DNA from: JASHPR01 sp963729365
Lineage (GTDB): Bacteria; Actinomycetota; Actinomycetes; Streptosporangiales; Streptosporangiaceae
Length of the DNA stretch: 64,000 nucleotides
Assembly (NCBI GenBank): GCA_963729365.1
Contig: CAVSNQ010000020.1
Location: 62,001-126,000, forward strand
Direction of reading: 5' to 3'
A program made the position numbers and the translations under genes. The notes below the pieces were generated by a model. The model had not been told where the DNA came from, searched no databases, and saw nothing but the letters and a program-made list of their open reading frames with translations. This document shows positions 42,723-52,796 of the stretch, piece by piece. Within the stretch, counting starts at the first letter, position 1; every line of letters starts with the position of its first letter.

Positions 42723-42961
42723 TCGGGGCGGGCCGACCTGATCCCGTGCCTGCGGCTTCGCTGCCTGCGCAGCCGCGCGACCAGCACCGGATCGAACTCG
42801 CTGGCCTCCGGCCGGTCGATCAGCGCGTTCAGCAGCTGGTAATAGCGGGTCACCGGCATGCCGAACACCTCAAGGATCTCTCGCTCCTTCGCGCCAGGGA
42901 ACTGCCACCAGCTCTGCTCGAAGGCCAGGATCCGCTTGTCGAGCTCAGACAGCCCAGCCAT
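42719..42961 (-). CDS. DUF3263 protein
   Basis: An 80-residue protein with FEQSWWQFPGAKEREILEVFG then TRYYQLLNALIDRPEA, the signature of DUF3263. It resembles a small winged helix and is probably DNA-binding, but no function is established. It is the upstream partner of otsB, with a 4-base overlap. Its ATG lies close to the divergent gene at 43045. Confidence 0.85.
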   Translation of the reverse strand: MAGLSELDKRILAFEQSWWQFPGAKEREILEVFGMPVTRYYQLLNALIDRPEASEFDPVLVARLRRQRSRRHGIRSARPE

Positions 42962-43044
42962 GCGGCCTCCAAGACCTTAGGTAGCGAACTCCATCGTAGA
43001 CACCCTCTATGCGCCGCGCCTCAGGCGTCGTACGCTCACCCTTC

Positions 43045-43863
43045 GTGGCTTCCTTTGATTCCCTGACCTTCATAACGGATTACGGGCTGGAGGACGGGTT
43101 CGTCGCCGCCTGCCATGGCGTCGCGGCGAAGATCGCGCCTGCCGCCCGGATCATCGACATCACCCACCTGGTGCAGCCGGGCGACGTTCGCCGCGGCGCC
43201 GCGGTGCTGGCCCAGACCATCCCGTACCTGCCGCCCGCGGTGCACGTAGCCGTCGTCGACCCCGGGGTCGGCACCGCCCGCCGTGGCGTGGCCGTCAGGG
43301 CCGGTGACAGCATCCTGGTCGGGCCGGACAATGGCCTGCTGTCCTGGGCGGTCGACGCCAAGGGCGGCCCCGACCAGGCCTTCCAGCTCACCAACGGCGA
43401 CCTCTGGCTGCACCCGGTCTCGCCCACGTTCCACGGCCGGGACATCTTCATGCCCGTGGCCGCGCACCTGGCCGCCGGCCAGGACCTCGCGTCGGCCGGG
43501 GACGAGATCGACCTGGCCGACCTGGTGACGCTGCCCGCGCCGACCAGCCGGGTGCGGGACGGTGAGGCCGAGGGCGAGGTCATGTCGGTGGACAGGTTCG
43601 GCAACGTGCAGCTGTCGATCGTCGCGGCGGACGTGGGGCAGCTCGGCGTCGGTTACGGCGCCCTGCTGGTGGTCCGGGCGGGCCGGCGCCAGCTCACCGT
43701 GCCGTTCCTCGAGACGTTCGCGGCCGCGGCGCCTGGCGAGGTCGTCGCGTTCACCGACAGCGCCGGGCTGATCTCGCTCGCCGTCAACGCGGGCGACGCG
43801 GCACAGCAGCTCGGCCTGCCGCCCGGCGCCCATGTCCGGATCTCCGCGCCGCATCCTTCCTGA
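43045..43863 (+). CDS. SAM hydrolase / SAM-dependent halogenase-fold protein (DUF62)
   Basis: A 272-residue protein of the S-adenosyl-L-methionine hydroxide adenosyltransferase family: SLTFITDYGLEDGFVAACHG at the start, VHVAVVDPGVGTARRGVAVR, VGPDNGLLSWA and DRFGNVQLSI. Family members hydrolyse SAM to adenosine and methionine; fluorinases and chlorinases are relatives but their halide motifs are absent. The GTG at 43045 has TACGCT eight bases upstream, fitting a leaderless start; an ATG at 43009 is the alternative. Confidence 0.82.
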   Translation: MASFDSLTFITDYGLEDGFVAACHGVAAKIAPAARIIDITHLVQPGDVRRGAAVLAQTIPYLPPAVHVAVVDPGVGTARRGVAVRAGDSILVGPDNGLLSWAVDAKGGPDQAFQLTNGDLWLHPVSPTFHGRDIFMPVAAHLAAGQDLASAGDEIDLADLVTLPAPTSRVRDGEAEGEVMSVDRFGNVQLSIVAADVGQLGVGYGALLVVRAGRRQLTVPFLETFAAAAPGEVVAFTDSAGLISLAVNAGDAAQQLGLPPGAHVRISAPHPS

Positions 43864-43974
43864 GGCGGTTTCCCTGGTTAGGCGGTTCTACCCCGGGCGG
43901 ATCTGCGCAGACGGTACGTAATCAGTTTGTAGATGGCAGAATGCGGGGGTAACCGCACGGAAGGCAAGAACGGC

Positions 43975-46058
43975 GTGTCGCTGAGGGTCCCCCGCCCGGT
44001 GATGATGACCACAGCTATCGGCCTGGTCGTGGCATGGGCCGCGCTGGGCAGCGTCCCGGCCTTCGCCGACCAGACGCGTCAGGGCGAGTGGTGGCTCGGC
44101 ACGATGCACGTCACCCAGGCGCAGCAGACCACCACGGGCGCGAATGTGACGATCGCCCTGCTGGACACCGGCGTGGATCCCAGCCAGCCCGACATCGCCG
44201 GATCGGTGATCACCGGGCCCGATTACACCAACACCGGCGAGAAGCCGGGCGGGCAGTTCTTCGGGATCCACGGGACCGCCATGGCGAGCCTGATCGTCGG
44301 CCACGGGCACGGCCCGGGCGATGCCGACGGCATCATGGGCGTGGCTCCCGCCGCCAAGCTGCTGTCGATCAGGGTGACGCTGGACGCCGGAGACCCGCTG
44401 CTGGCCGATTCTGGCATCGTCTCGGCCCTGCCCAACGCGATCGCCACGGCGATCAGGTACGCGGTCAGCGACGGCGCCCAGGTGATCGACCTGCCGCTGG
44501 ATCCGGGCCAGTCAGCCTCTGACCTCGTGGCCGCGCCGACGCCGGCCCCGCCCCCGGCACGCCGCTGACCCCGGCCGAGGCGGCCGCGCAGACCGCGGCC
44601 AACGGCAGTCCCGCCGAGCAGTCGGCCGTTGCCTACGCGCTCAGCAAGGGCGTGGTACTGGTCGCGCCCGGCGGTGACAACGGCGCAGGAACCGACGCCG
44701 CGAACTTCCCCGCCGGCTACCACGGGGTGATCTCCGTGGGCGCGTTCAACAACAACTTCATCAAGGCCCCGTTCTCCAGCCACCAGTCCTACGTGACCCT
44801 GACCGCCGCCGGCAGCGGCATGACCGCGGCCATCCCCACCGGCTACACCACGGTCAGCAGCACCAGCGCGGCGAGCGCCATCGTCACCGGCATCGCGGCC
44901 TTGATCAAATCGCGATACCCGGAGCTCACCCCCGCCCAGGTCACCCAGGCACTGACCAGCAGCACGGTGTTCCGGCCCGCCGGAGGCATGGCCGACGGGT
45001 CCGGCCACGGAACCGCGGACGCCGAGCGGGCGCTGGCCGCGGCGAAGGAGATCGCCGCGCCGGGCCCGCACCTGGCCGGCGCCGGGGCCGTGTCCCGCGC
45101 GCAGCCTGCAGCGCCGCCGGTGCCCTACGTCGACCTGGCCCTGGCGCCGAAGATCGAGCGAGACGCGCTCATCTCCGCCGCCTTGCTCGTCGTGCTGCTC
45201 GTGCCCATCACCGCCTACGGGCTGGCGCGGTGGCGCCGCAGGCGGGCCAGGACGCCGGTCCGCCCCGAGCACGAGCCGGCTATGCGGACCCCGTACGCGG
45301 CCAACGGGGACGACCAGGCTGACCAGATGCTGCAGTATTTCGCCGCGGTGCCCGCTCAGCCGGCCGGCGCCGCGCCCGCTGCCGCGCCGGGTCCGCGCCC
45401 GGTCGCGGCCCGGAGTTCGACCTATGCGCGCGGCACCGGCAGCTTCGCAGGCACGTTCGCCGATGCCGGCCCGCTGGCCGGCGACGACAGCTCCCGCCGC
45501 GCCGGCCAGCTCCCCAGGTCTCCGCGGCCGGGACTCAGCCGGTCCGCGCCCGCCCGGCCGCCCAAGGTGTCCGGCACCCCGCCGTGGGAACCGGCGCCCA
45601 AGCCGGACACCGAGCTTCCGTGGGCCGCCAACCCGGCGCCCCCGCTGCCCAGGCGCGTGCCCATCCCGCTGCCCGCGCCCCTGCCCAGCACCGCCGACTC
45701 GATCTGGAACAAGCCCGCCGACAGCCCGCCGGTGGCGGCCGCGGAAGCCGCGACGGCCGAAGCCGACGACACCGGCGCCGACCCGGGGATCAGGCCGATC
45801 TACGTGTGGAATCCCAGCGCGAGCACCGAAACCTTCCCCTCGGTCCCGCTCCGGGGAACCGGGGCCGAAGCGGACCCGGCGTTCCCCTCGGTCCCGTCCC
45901 GCGGAACCGGGGCCGATGCGGACCCGGCGTTTCCCTCGGTTCCGTCGCGGGGAACCGGGGCCGAAGCGGACCCGGCGTTCCCCTCGGTTCCGTCCCGCGA
46001 AACCGGGGCTGATGCGGACCCGCCGTCGGCGGCCGGGCCGCCCTCGTCCGACGACTGA
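43975..46058 (+). pseudogene. Mycosin-like S8 serine peptidase with C-terminal TM and Pro-rich tail, frameshifted
   Basis: The GTG start follows GGAAGG. Residues ~8-31 are a signal peptide (AIGLVVAWAALGSVPAFA). The subtilisin triad is present as LLDTGVD (Asp), HGTAMASLIVG (His) and SSTSAASAIVTG (Ser). The frame breaks in the C/G tract GCCCCCGGCACG at about 44555; one added base restores the rest. Then come a transmembrane helix (ALISAALLVVLLVPITAYGL) and a Pro-rich cytoplasmic tail with 16-residue repeats ending SSDD. Mycosins act in type VII secretion loci, but no ESX gene is in view. If the frameshift is real, the enzyme is dead. Confidence 0.8.
45834..46021. repeat. 48-base tandem repeats in the S8 peptidase tail
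   Basis: Four near-identical copies of a 48-base unit encode the 16-residue repeat TGAEADPAFPSVPSRG (with D or E variants). Copies are in frame, so tail length can change by slippage. It is specific to this gene. Confidence 0.8.
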
Positions 46059-46073
46059 CCCGGTGCCCCGGCG

Positions 46074-46826
46074 CTACGAGCCGGAACGCGCGGGCCGGGC
46101 CCCGTTACGCGCGGCGGCAAGTTCCTCCTTCCGCGCGGACGCGTACATCGGCACGTACTCCTGGCCGGAGAGCGCCTGGATCGATTTCATCACCTCGTCG
46201 GTGACCGCGCGCCGCTGCCTGGCGGCCGAGGGCAGGCTCCGCTGGGCTTCGAAGGTCAGCGGCTCGCCGACCCGGATGCTGATCTTGGCGACCCGGGGAA
46301 CCTTGGACCCGGGCGGCAGCACGCGATCGGTCCCGGACATGGCCACGGGTATCACCGGCAAGTCGGAGTTGAGCGCCAGCCAGCCGATGCCGGTCCGGCC
46401 GCGGTAGAGCCGCCCGTCCGGTGACCTCGTCCCCTCCGGATAGATGCCGAACAGGTCGCCCGCGCGCAGCAAGCCGAGCGCCGCCTCCAGCATGTCCTGG
46501 GCGGCTCGGGCCTCGGCCCGGTCCACCGACAGCTGCTTGGTGGCGCGCAGGTACGCGCCGGTGATCCGGTCGATCGGCCGGGTTCCCGTGAAGTACTCGG
46601 ACTTGGCCGCGAAGGTGACCGGCCGGTCGACCATCAGCGGCAGGAAGATCGAGTCCACGATCGAGAGGTGGTTCGACGCAATGATGGCACCGCCCGAAGC
46701 CGGGATGTGCTCGCTGCCGGTGATCTCCGGGCGCCACAGCATGTGCAAGAACGGCCCGGCGAGCACCCGCGAGATCCGATACTGCACCCTGGCCTCCCAC
46801 CGGTAACGCTCGTCAGCGGCAGTCAC
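46074..46826 (-). CDS. 1-acyl-sn-glycerol-3-phosphate acyltransferase (PlsC family)
   Basis: A 250-residue membrane-associated acyltransferase with SNHLSIVDSIFLP (NHxxxxD catalytic motif) and FGIYPEGTRSPDGRLY (substrate phosphate motif). AVAMSGTDRVLPPG-like spacing and the motif order match PlsC/AGPAT. It acylates lysophosphatidic acid, or another glycerol phosphate, in phospholipid synthesis. The start is a GTG. It is transcribed convergently with the S8 gene, only 15 bases apart. Confidence 0.9.
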   Translation of the reverse strand: MTAADERYRWEARVQYRISRVLAGPFLHMLWRPEITGSEHIPASGGAIIASNHLSIVDSIFLPLMVDRPVTFAAKSEYFTGTRPIDRITGAYLRATKQLSVDRAEARAAQDMLEAALGLLRAGDLFGIYPEGTRSPDGRLYRGRTGIGWLALNSDLPVIPVAMSGTDRVLPPGSKVPRVAKISIRVGEPLTFEAQRSLPSAARQRRAVTDEVMKSIQALSGQEYVPMYASARKEELAAARNGARPARSGS

Positions 46827-46875
46827 AGGTTAGCCCGCGGCTGGAGGTCCGTATCCCGGCCAGCCGTCGGCTTCC

Positions 46876-47397
46876 CTAGCTGACGTTGGCGGCCAGGGGC
46901 TCGTAGGCGGGGAAAAGCTCGCCCATCCGCGCACCGGCGTCGCAGCGCTCCCGCCCCGCGAGGTAAGCGCCGAGATCTTCAACATGGACCTGGATCCCCG
47001 CCCCGTAACCGGCGAGGTAGGCCACGGGCATGCCCCGCTCCTCCCAGACCACAGTGGTCTTTCCGCCGTCGGCGGTCAGCGTGACCTCGATCGACTGGTC
47101 CTCAGACTGGTCCGGTTCCCTGGTCAGCACCAGCAGCCGCCGCGGGGCCTCGCAGGCTTCCACCCGCCCCGTGCCTTCCCATCCGCTGGCAAAAACCCGC
47201 GCGCGATACTCGCCGCCCAGTCGCAGGTCTCCCTCAACCTCGCCCCACCAGCTGGCCAGCCGCGAGGGATCGGTGAGCGCTGACCATACGGTTTCGATAT
47301 CAGCATCAAGGCGGTCCTTCACGCGCACGACGCCCTGGCCATCTGCGGTTCCCAGGGTGCCCAGCAGCCGGGCGCCGGTGCTTGCGTCACCAGTCAT
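46876..47397 (-). CDS. SRPBCC/AHSA1-like ligand-binding domain protein
   Basis: A 173-residue START-like protein: DIETVWSALTDPSRLASWWG is the usual AHSA1 opening, then LGGEYRARVF and RLLVLTREPDQ strands, with the long C-terminal helix YGAGIQVHVEDLGAYLAG. It would bind a small hydrophobic ligand; some relatives act in stress or polyketide pathways. GAAGGGA precedes the ATG at good distance. No specific function can be given. Confidence 0.85.
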   Translation of the reverse strand: MTGDASTGARLLGTLGTADGQGVVRVKDRLDADIETVWSALTDPSRLASWWGEVEGDLRLGGEYRARVFASGWEGTGRVEACEAPRRLLVLTREPDQSEDQSIEVTLTADGGKTTVVWEERGMPVAYLAGYGAGIQVHVEDLGAYLAGRERCDAGARMGELFPAYEPLAANVS

Positions 47398-47527
47398 CTC
47401 GTATCCCTTCGTGACCTAACCCTCATCAACCTAGTGCGCAGCCGAGCCGGTCCAGGTGATTGGCTCGGTCAGGCTGGGTGACCGGCTTCGATCTGCCGGG
47501 CGTGCCGAAGGGATGGCGTCAGGCCGG

Positions 47528-48046
47528 TCAGCGCGGCCCGAGCCCGGTCTCGCCGTCGAGGAGTTCCCTGGCGATGTCCAGGTGACCGGCATGTCGCGCG
47601 GTCTCCTCGATCATGTGCAGCACGACCCAGCGCACATCCGGCGGTTCGTCTTGCCCGGGGACACCGTGCCTGCCGCGCGGTCGCGCCGATAGCGGTGTCA
47701 CGGCCAGCACCGCATCCGAGCTTGCGCACTGGTCGCGGTAAAAATTGATGATCTCCGCGGAGGGCTCGTCACAGACGAATGCTGCCGTCGGATCATAGGG
47801 AGTCAGGTCCTCATCCCCAGGCGCTGGCTCGGGGTGCTGGCCGGCCACGACCCCCTGGAACCAGTGCCACTCTGCCCCGCCCAGGTGCTCGACCAGCCCG
47901 GCCGGCGTCCAGCCCGACGGCACAACCGACCGGTGCCACGAGTCCTCGTCCAGCCCCGCCACGATGGACAGCACCGCGTCACGCTGGGCGGCGAGGAAGG
48001 CCAGCAGCGCCTGGTTCTCGGCGTCCTCATTCCGATTACTCGTCAT
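47528..48046 (-). CDS. DinB-family protein (second copy)
   Basis: A 172-residue four-helix bundle with VEHLGGAEWHWFQG near residue 52 and LHMIEETARHAGHLD near 143, giving the three metal-binding histidines. It differs from the DinB at 20905 mainly in its loops (the ARPRGRHGVPG segment). Mycothiol-dependent chemistry is plausible. The start codon is an ATG with a weak purine-rich site. It lies just downstream of tRNA-Thr on the same strand. Confidence 0.8.
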   Translation of the reverse strand: MTSNRNEDAENQALLAFLAAQRDAVLSIVAGLDEDSWHRSVVPSGWTPAGLVEHLGGAEWHWFQGVVAGQHPEPAPGDEDLTPYDPTAAFVCDEPSAEIINFYRDQCASSDAVLAVTPLSARPRGRHGVPGQDEPPDVRWVVLHMIEETARHAGHLDIARELLDGETGLGPR

Positions 48047-48082
48047 GGCCGCCTTCCGGGATTCGGATCGGGGTGGGTGACG

Positions 48083-48158
48083 TGGAGCCGGTGAGCGGAT
48101 TCGAACCGCTGACCTGCCGTTTACAAGACGGCTGCTCTGCCAACTGAGCTACACCGGC
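48083..48158 (-). tRNA. tRNA-Thr (anticodon TGT)
   Basis: The minus strand folds as a cloverleaf: acceptor GCCGGTG / CACCGGC, D-arm AGCTCAGTTGGCAGAGC, anticodon stem GCCGT / ACGGC with loop CTTGTAA (anticodon TGT), T-arm GGTTCGAATCC, U73 and an encoded CCA at 48083-48085. This decodes ACA and related threonine codons. It lies between a DinB gene and the FtsX-type permease. Confidence 0.94.
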
Positions 48159-48205
48159 GGAGGCTCGCTGCATGGTAGCCCACGGCAGCGCTGAGGTGCG
48201 CAGGG

Positions 48206-50673
48206 CTATTCGGCGCGCAGCCCGACCACGGGCTTCGTCCGGGCCGCCACCGATGCGGGAACCGCGGTCAGCAGGTTCCCGGCCACGAGCAGCGCGATGA
48301 AGCCGGCCAGCAGGGCGAGGCCGGGAACCACGGTCACCGGGACGACGCCGAGGGAGGCGGCGAAACTGGCCCACGCCCAGCGGCCCGCCACTATCCCCAG
48401 TGGCACCCCGACGCAGGCGGCAACCAGGAGTATGACGCTGGCCTGCCAGGCGATGACCGCCCGGACCTGGCGCCTGGTCAGCCCGAGGGCCTTCAGCAGG
48501 GCGAGTTCCGGCCAGGCGCTGCCGGACCGACGCCAGCAGCGCCACCGCCAGCGACAGCACCGCCGCCGCGGCCAGGGCCAGGGCCAGGACAAGCGGCTGG
48601 GTGCCCATCTGTGACGCGTTGACGATCGCGGCTCCCAGCACCCGGGGCTGCTGGTAGGTCCCGCCCGGGGTGTCGCCCGGGCCGGCGTCGACGATCCGCG
48701 CCACCAGCGGGGCAGCGTCCGTGCCGGGGGCCAGGTCGATGGCGACCGCCGAGGGGAAGGCGGGAGCCGACACCGCCGCGGTCGCCGCGCCCGCCGGCAC
48801 GTTCAGCAGGCCTTCAATGGCCAGCAGCGTGCTGTCGTCGAGCATGGCGCCGCGGCCGAGCGACACATGGTCGGCCAGGGTCAGCCCCATCGACGGCAGG
48901 GTCACGGTCCCCACGATCGTGAGCGTGCGCCGGTGCCGCCCGGTGCCGGCGATCACCGTGTCGCCCACGTGCTTACCCAGCGCGCGGAGGGTAACGGTGC
49001 CGAGCTCGATCTGCAGCGGCCCGCTGATCGGGTGGCCGCTGGTGGTCGGCGGCTGCACCGAGCCGAGGTGCCGGGTCAGGCCCAGGACCGGCACGTTCTG
49101 GCCGTCGATGGGCATCTGGGTGAACCCGAAGGTGGACCAGCCGGTGACTCCCGGCTGACCGTTGACGAGCTTGTCCATCTGCGAGACCGGCCAGGAGCCG
49201 TACCCTCCCTCGGTCTCCATCAGCAGCGTCCAGTTCCAGCCGTACCGGGCCGGGTGGGTCACCAGCCCGTTCAGGCTGGCGCCGAACACCACCGCCATCA
49301 CCACCGCCAGCACGGCGGCCGCCGACCCGAGCAGGGTGGCCAGGACCGGCAGGCCGGCGTCCCGCTCCGCGCTGCAGCGCGGCCCGGATGCCCGCTACCG
49401 CGGTCACCGGCAGGCCGGCCTCCGCGGCCGCCCTGGGGATCGGCGAGGTCCTGCTGGCCGGCGCGTTCGCTGCCGGGCGCACCGACCGCCAGGCCAGCAC
49501 GGCGAGGATGCCCAGGAGGATGGCGGTAAGCGCGCCGCCGCCGCCCGCCAGCACCAGCGGGTCCGCCTCGAACCCCCGGGCCGGGTCGAATGCGCGAACC
49601 GGCCCGATCGGTGCTAGCGGGGAGATCGCGACGGCGCCGGCCACCGCCAGTGCCATCCCGCCGACGACGGCGGCTGCGCCGTCCAGGCTGACCGCCAGCG
49701 CGCCCTGGGCGGGGGTGGCCCCGACCGCGCGCATGGCTGGCACGTCGGCCGCCGAAAGGTCCAGCAGCTGCGCGAGGGCCTGCCCGGCCAGCACGAGCAG
49801 CGCGAGCGCCGCCAGTCCCCCGAAGATGGCCAGCGCGACCGCCTGCGGCTCGATGGCCTGCTGCACCTGCTGATGGACGGTGCCCAGGCTGCGGATGTCG
49901 AAGCTGAGGGTGCCGGGCGGTACGTGGAATTCACGGTCCAGCGTGTCTTCCGGCCCGGCCAGCTCGCGCTGCAGCGCCGGGATCCCGGCCGCTCCCGCGC
50001 GGAGCCGCAGCCCCACCCAGGCGAACGCGAACTCCCCATTCAGGTACCTGGCGGTGGCCGCGGGCGGCAGCATAGCGGCGGCCACCACGTCGAACTGATC
50101 CACGAGTACGGGAGGCTGATCCGCGATCGCGGCGACCACGAACGTCGAGTTCCCGACCACGGTGACGGCCTGTGTCCGCAGGTCCAGCCGGCTGAACTGA
50201 TACGTCACCCGGCCGCCCACCCAGGTGTGGAAGAACTTGGCCAGTTGCGGCGTGAGCACGATCTCGCCGGTGGCGCCGGGGCGAGGCAACCGGCCGGCCA
50301 CGAGGGTCGCCCGGTCCTGCCGGAAGTACTCACCGTCGAGGCTGCCGCCCAGGCTGTCGGTGACGAAGGAGTCGTCCACCCGGCCGTGCACCACCGGATT
50401 GGCGCCCAGGCCCAGGTCGGCGGCGCCAGACAGCACGCCGGGCAGCCGCTCGATCTGGCGGACGGCCGCGAGGGACGGGCCCGGCACGTTGACGTACACG
50501 TCGCTGGAGTTGATCGAGGCCAGGTAGCGCCCGTAGGCGGTGTCCGTGCGCCGGGCACCCGCCAGCCCTCCCAGCGCCACCATGCCCAGCAGCCCGCACA
50601 CCAGCGCCACGACCACGGCCCGGCGCTGGGCGCGGTGCCTGGTCGCGCGCCAGTAATACAGGGCCGCGTTCAT
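48206..50673 (-). pseudogene. FtsX-type ABC transporter permease with two frameshifts
   Basis: Read on the minus strand, the first frame from the ATG at 50673 encodes an N-terminal TM helix (AVVVALVCGLLGMVALGGLA), a long extracytoplasmic MacB-like domain and a first FtsX permease domain. At about 49370 it shifts to a second frame with VLAVVMAVVFGASLNGLVTH, and at about 48515 it shifts again to a third frame ending VAARTKPVVGLRAE. All three fit one ~820-residue permease. Both breaks lie in G/C tracts and each needs one base to repair. There is no ATPase gene beside it. Real decay versus sequencing error is open. Confidence 0.75.
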
Positions 50674-50803
50674 GTCGCGGCAGCTAGGTTTGCCGAGAGG
50701 ACCGTGCCAGCCATGCGATCATTCTCCGCTGCCCGCGCGGCTCGCGCGCGCCGGGCTGCACCACGAAGAGCGGGAAGCCAGCACTACCATCCCGCTATCC
50801 CGC

Positions 50804-52699
50804 CTAGGTAGCCGAAGTGGTGGACGCGGCGCTGAACTCTGTCGGCGTACGCTCTGGCATGTCCGCCCGGGCCGTCACGCTGCCGGCGGCCCGGTCCCGG
50901 GCCTGGCTGATCGCCCAGGCGGCGTTGACCAGGCCGATATGGCTGAACGCCTGCGGGAAGTTGCCGATCATCTCGCCGCTGGCCACGTCCACCTCCTCGG
51001 CCAGCAGGCCCACGTCATTGATCGCCGCCACGGCCCGCTCGAAGGTCGCCGTGGCCTTGTCCAGCTCGCCGGCCAGGGCCTGCGCCTGCGCCAGCCAGAA
51101 CGTGCAGAGCAGGAAGGTCCCCTCCCCGCCGTCCAGCCCGTCGTGGGCGAGGTAGCGGTAGACCAGGCCGCGCCCGTCGGTCAGCCGGGCGGCGGTGGCG
51201 TCGATGGTTGCCTTCATGCGCGGGTCGTCACCGGGCAGGAAGCCGGTGATGGCCAGCATCAGGTTGGACGCGTCCAGGTCCTCACTGCCGAAGACCTGGG
51301 TGAAGGCGCCAGCCTGTTCACTCCACCCGCGGGAAAGGATGGCCGCCCGGATCTCGTCGCGGGCCGCGGCCCACCCTTCGACCCGGCGCTGCGCGTTCAG
51401 CTCGGGGGCCAGCTCGATCGCCTGGTCGAGCGCCGACCAGCACATCAGCTTGGAGTACAGGAAGTCGCGCGGCTCACCGCGGATCTCCCAGATACCCTGG
51501 TCCTGCTCGGTCCAGCGGCGGGCTGCGGTGTCCGCCGCGGCAGCCAGGAAATCCTGGGTGACCGGGTCGAGCTTGCCGAGCTGCTGGACCAGCCGCTGCG
51601 CGGCGTTGAGGAGTTCCCCGTACACGTCCAGCTGGCGCTGCGTCCATGCGCCGTTGCCGACCCGCACCGGGCGGCTCGCTCGCCAGCCGGCCAGGTGCGG
51701 CAGCTCCCGCTCGGAAAGATCGTGTTCGCCGCCGACTCCGAACATGATCTGCAGATCCTTCCCGCGCTGCAGCTGGGATGCCGCAGCGTCGGCCAGGAAC
51801 CCGAAGAACTTGCCGGCCTCGTCCGGGCAGGCCGCCACCCACAGGGCTTCCATGGTCAGCGAGGCGTCGCGCACCCAGGTGTAGCGGTAGTCCCAGTTGC
51901 GCCCGCCGCCGATGGTCTCCGGCAGCGAGGTCGTCGGTGCGGCGACGATGGCGCCGGTCGGCTGGAACGTGAGCGCCTGGAGCACCCGGCCCGAATGGTG
52001 AACCAGGTCTCGCCACGGGCCCTCGTAGCTTTGGTGGAGGGCCGACCAGGAGCGCCATCCCTCCAGCGTGTCCTCCAGCCGCGCGGCGATCTCCTCGGCG
52101 TCCCAGGCGGCCAGCGGCGGGTCCTCCATCCGCCCGTGCTGCAGCGCGAAGCTGACCGTCTGGCCGGCGGTCACGCGCAGATGCGCGGTAGCGGTGGCAC
52201 CTTCGACCCGGAAGCCGGCCGGCCCGGAGAGCAGCAGCCGGTCGGCACCGCCCCGGGCGCCCACGCCATCCGGGGATACGTGGAGAATCGGGTAGATCAG
52301 GCCGTACTCGGGTCGCGGAGCGTAGGTGACCTCGACCTCCAGCTCGCCGTCGGTGCAAGCCAGGCGGCGCAGCAATACGCCCGGCGACCCGGCACCCAAG
52401 CCGTGGCCGCGGTCGTTGCGGCCGACCGCCATGGCATCGGTCAGCACCGCGGTGCCGGTCGCTGTCCGGAACGTGGTTTCCAGGGCCATGGTCTGGTCAA
52501 CGTAGGCGCGGCTGGCCTGGAAGTCGCCAGCCGGGCGGATCGCGAAGTGCCCGCCCTCGGTATCAAGGATGCGGGCGAACACGGCCGGCGCGTCGAAACG
52601 GGGAAAGCACAGCCAGTCCACCGAGCCGTCCCGGCTGACCAGGGCCGCCGAGCGGCAGTCCGACAGCAGGGCGTAATCGCCGATCGGCAGGCTGTTCAT
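50804..52699 (-). CDS. GH15 family glucoamylase/trehalase-like enzyme
   Basis: A 631-residue cytosolic glycoside hydrolase. It starts MNSLPIGDYALLSDCRSAAL and has the GH15 hallmark GGRNWDYRYTWVRDASLTM, plus NGAWTQRQLDVYGELL and the C-terminal RYLAHDGLDGGEGTFLLC with the second catalytic acid region. GH15 proteins of this layout include glucoamylases and mycobacterial trehalases; with otsA/otsB nearby, trehalase is plausible but unproved. The ATG at 52699 has GGGGAA upstream. It is divergent from the cupin gene. Confidence 0.88.
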   Translation of the reverse strand: MNSLPIGDYALLSDCRSAALVSRDGSVDWLCFPRFDAPAVFARILDTEGGHFAIRPAGDFQASRAYVDQTMALETTFRTATGTAVLTDAMAVGRNDRGHGLGAGSPGVLLRRLACTDGELEVEVTYAPRPEYGLIYPILHVSPDGVGARGGADRLLLSGPAGFRVEGATATAHLRVTAGQTVSFALQHGRMEDPPLAAWDAEEIAARLEDTLEGWRSWSALHQSYEGPWRDLVHHSGRVLQALTFQPTGAIVAAPTTSLPETIGGGRNWDYRYTWVRDASLTMEALWVAACPDEAGKFFGFLADAAASQLQRGKDLQIMFGVGGEHDLSERELPHLAGWRASRPVRVGNGAWTQRQLDVYGELLNAAQRLVQQLGKLDPVTQDFLAAAADTAARRWTEQDQGIWEIRGEPRDFLYSKLMCWSALDQAIELAPELNAQRRVEGWAAARDEIRAAILSRGWSEQAGAFTQVFGSEDLDASNLMLAITGFLPGDDPRMKATIDATAARLTDGRGLVYRYLAHDGLDGGEGTFLLCTFWLAQAQALAGELDKATATFERAVAAINDVGLLAEEVDVASGEMIGNFPQAFSHIGLVNAAWAISQARDRAAGSVTARADMPERTPTEFSAASTTSAT

Positions 52700-52796
52700 G
52701 GCTGTTCCCCTTCCCCAGGGCTGGCGGCCAGTGTTACAGCATTTTCGCCTCGTCCCCGCATCCGGGCTGCGGCGCGGGTTGATACGGTGCTCGCGA

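Noticed and set aside
45834..46021. Possible CRISPR array
   Set aside because: 48-base units without unique spacers, encoding a peptide repeat.
48036..49313. A 425-codon minus-strand frame that reads through tRNA-Thr with an AQLAEQPSCKRQ string
   Set aside because: Its C-terminal part is the translation of the tRNA gene; only the middle segment belongs to the frameshifted FtsX-type permease.
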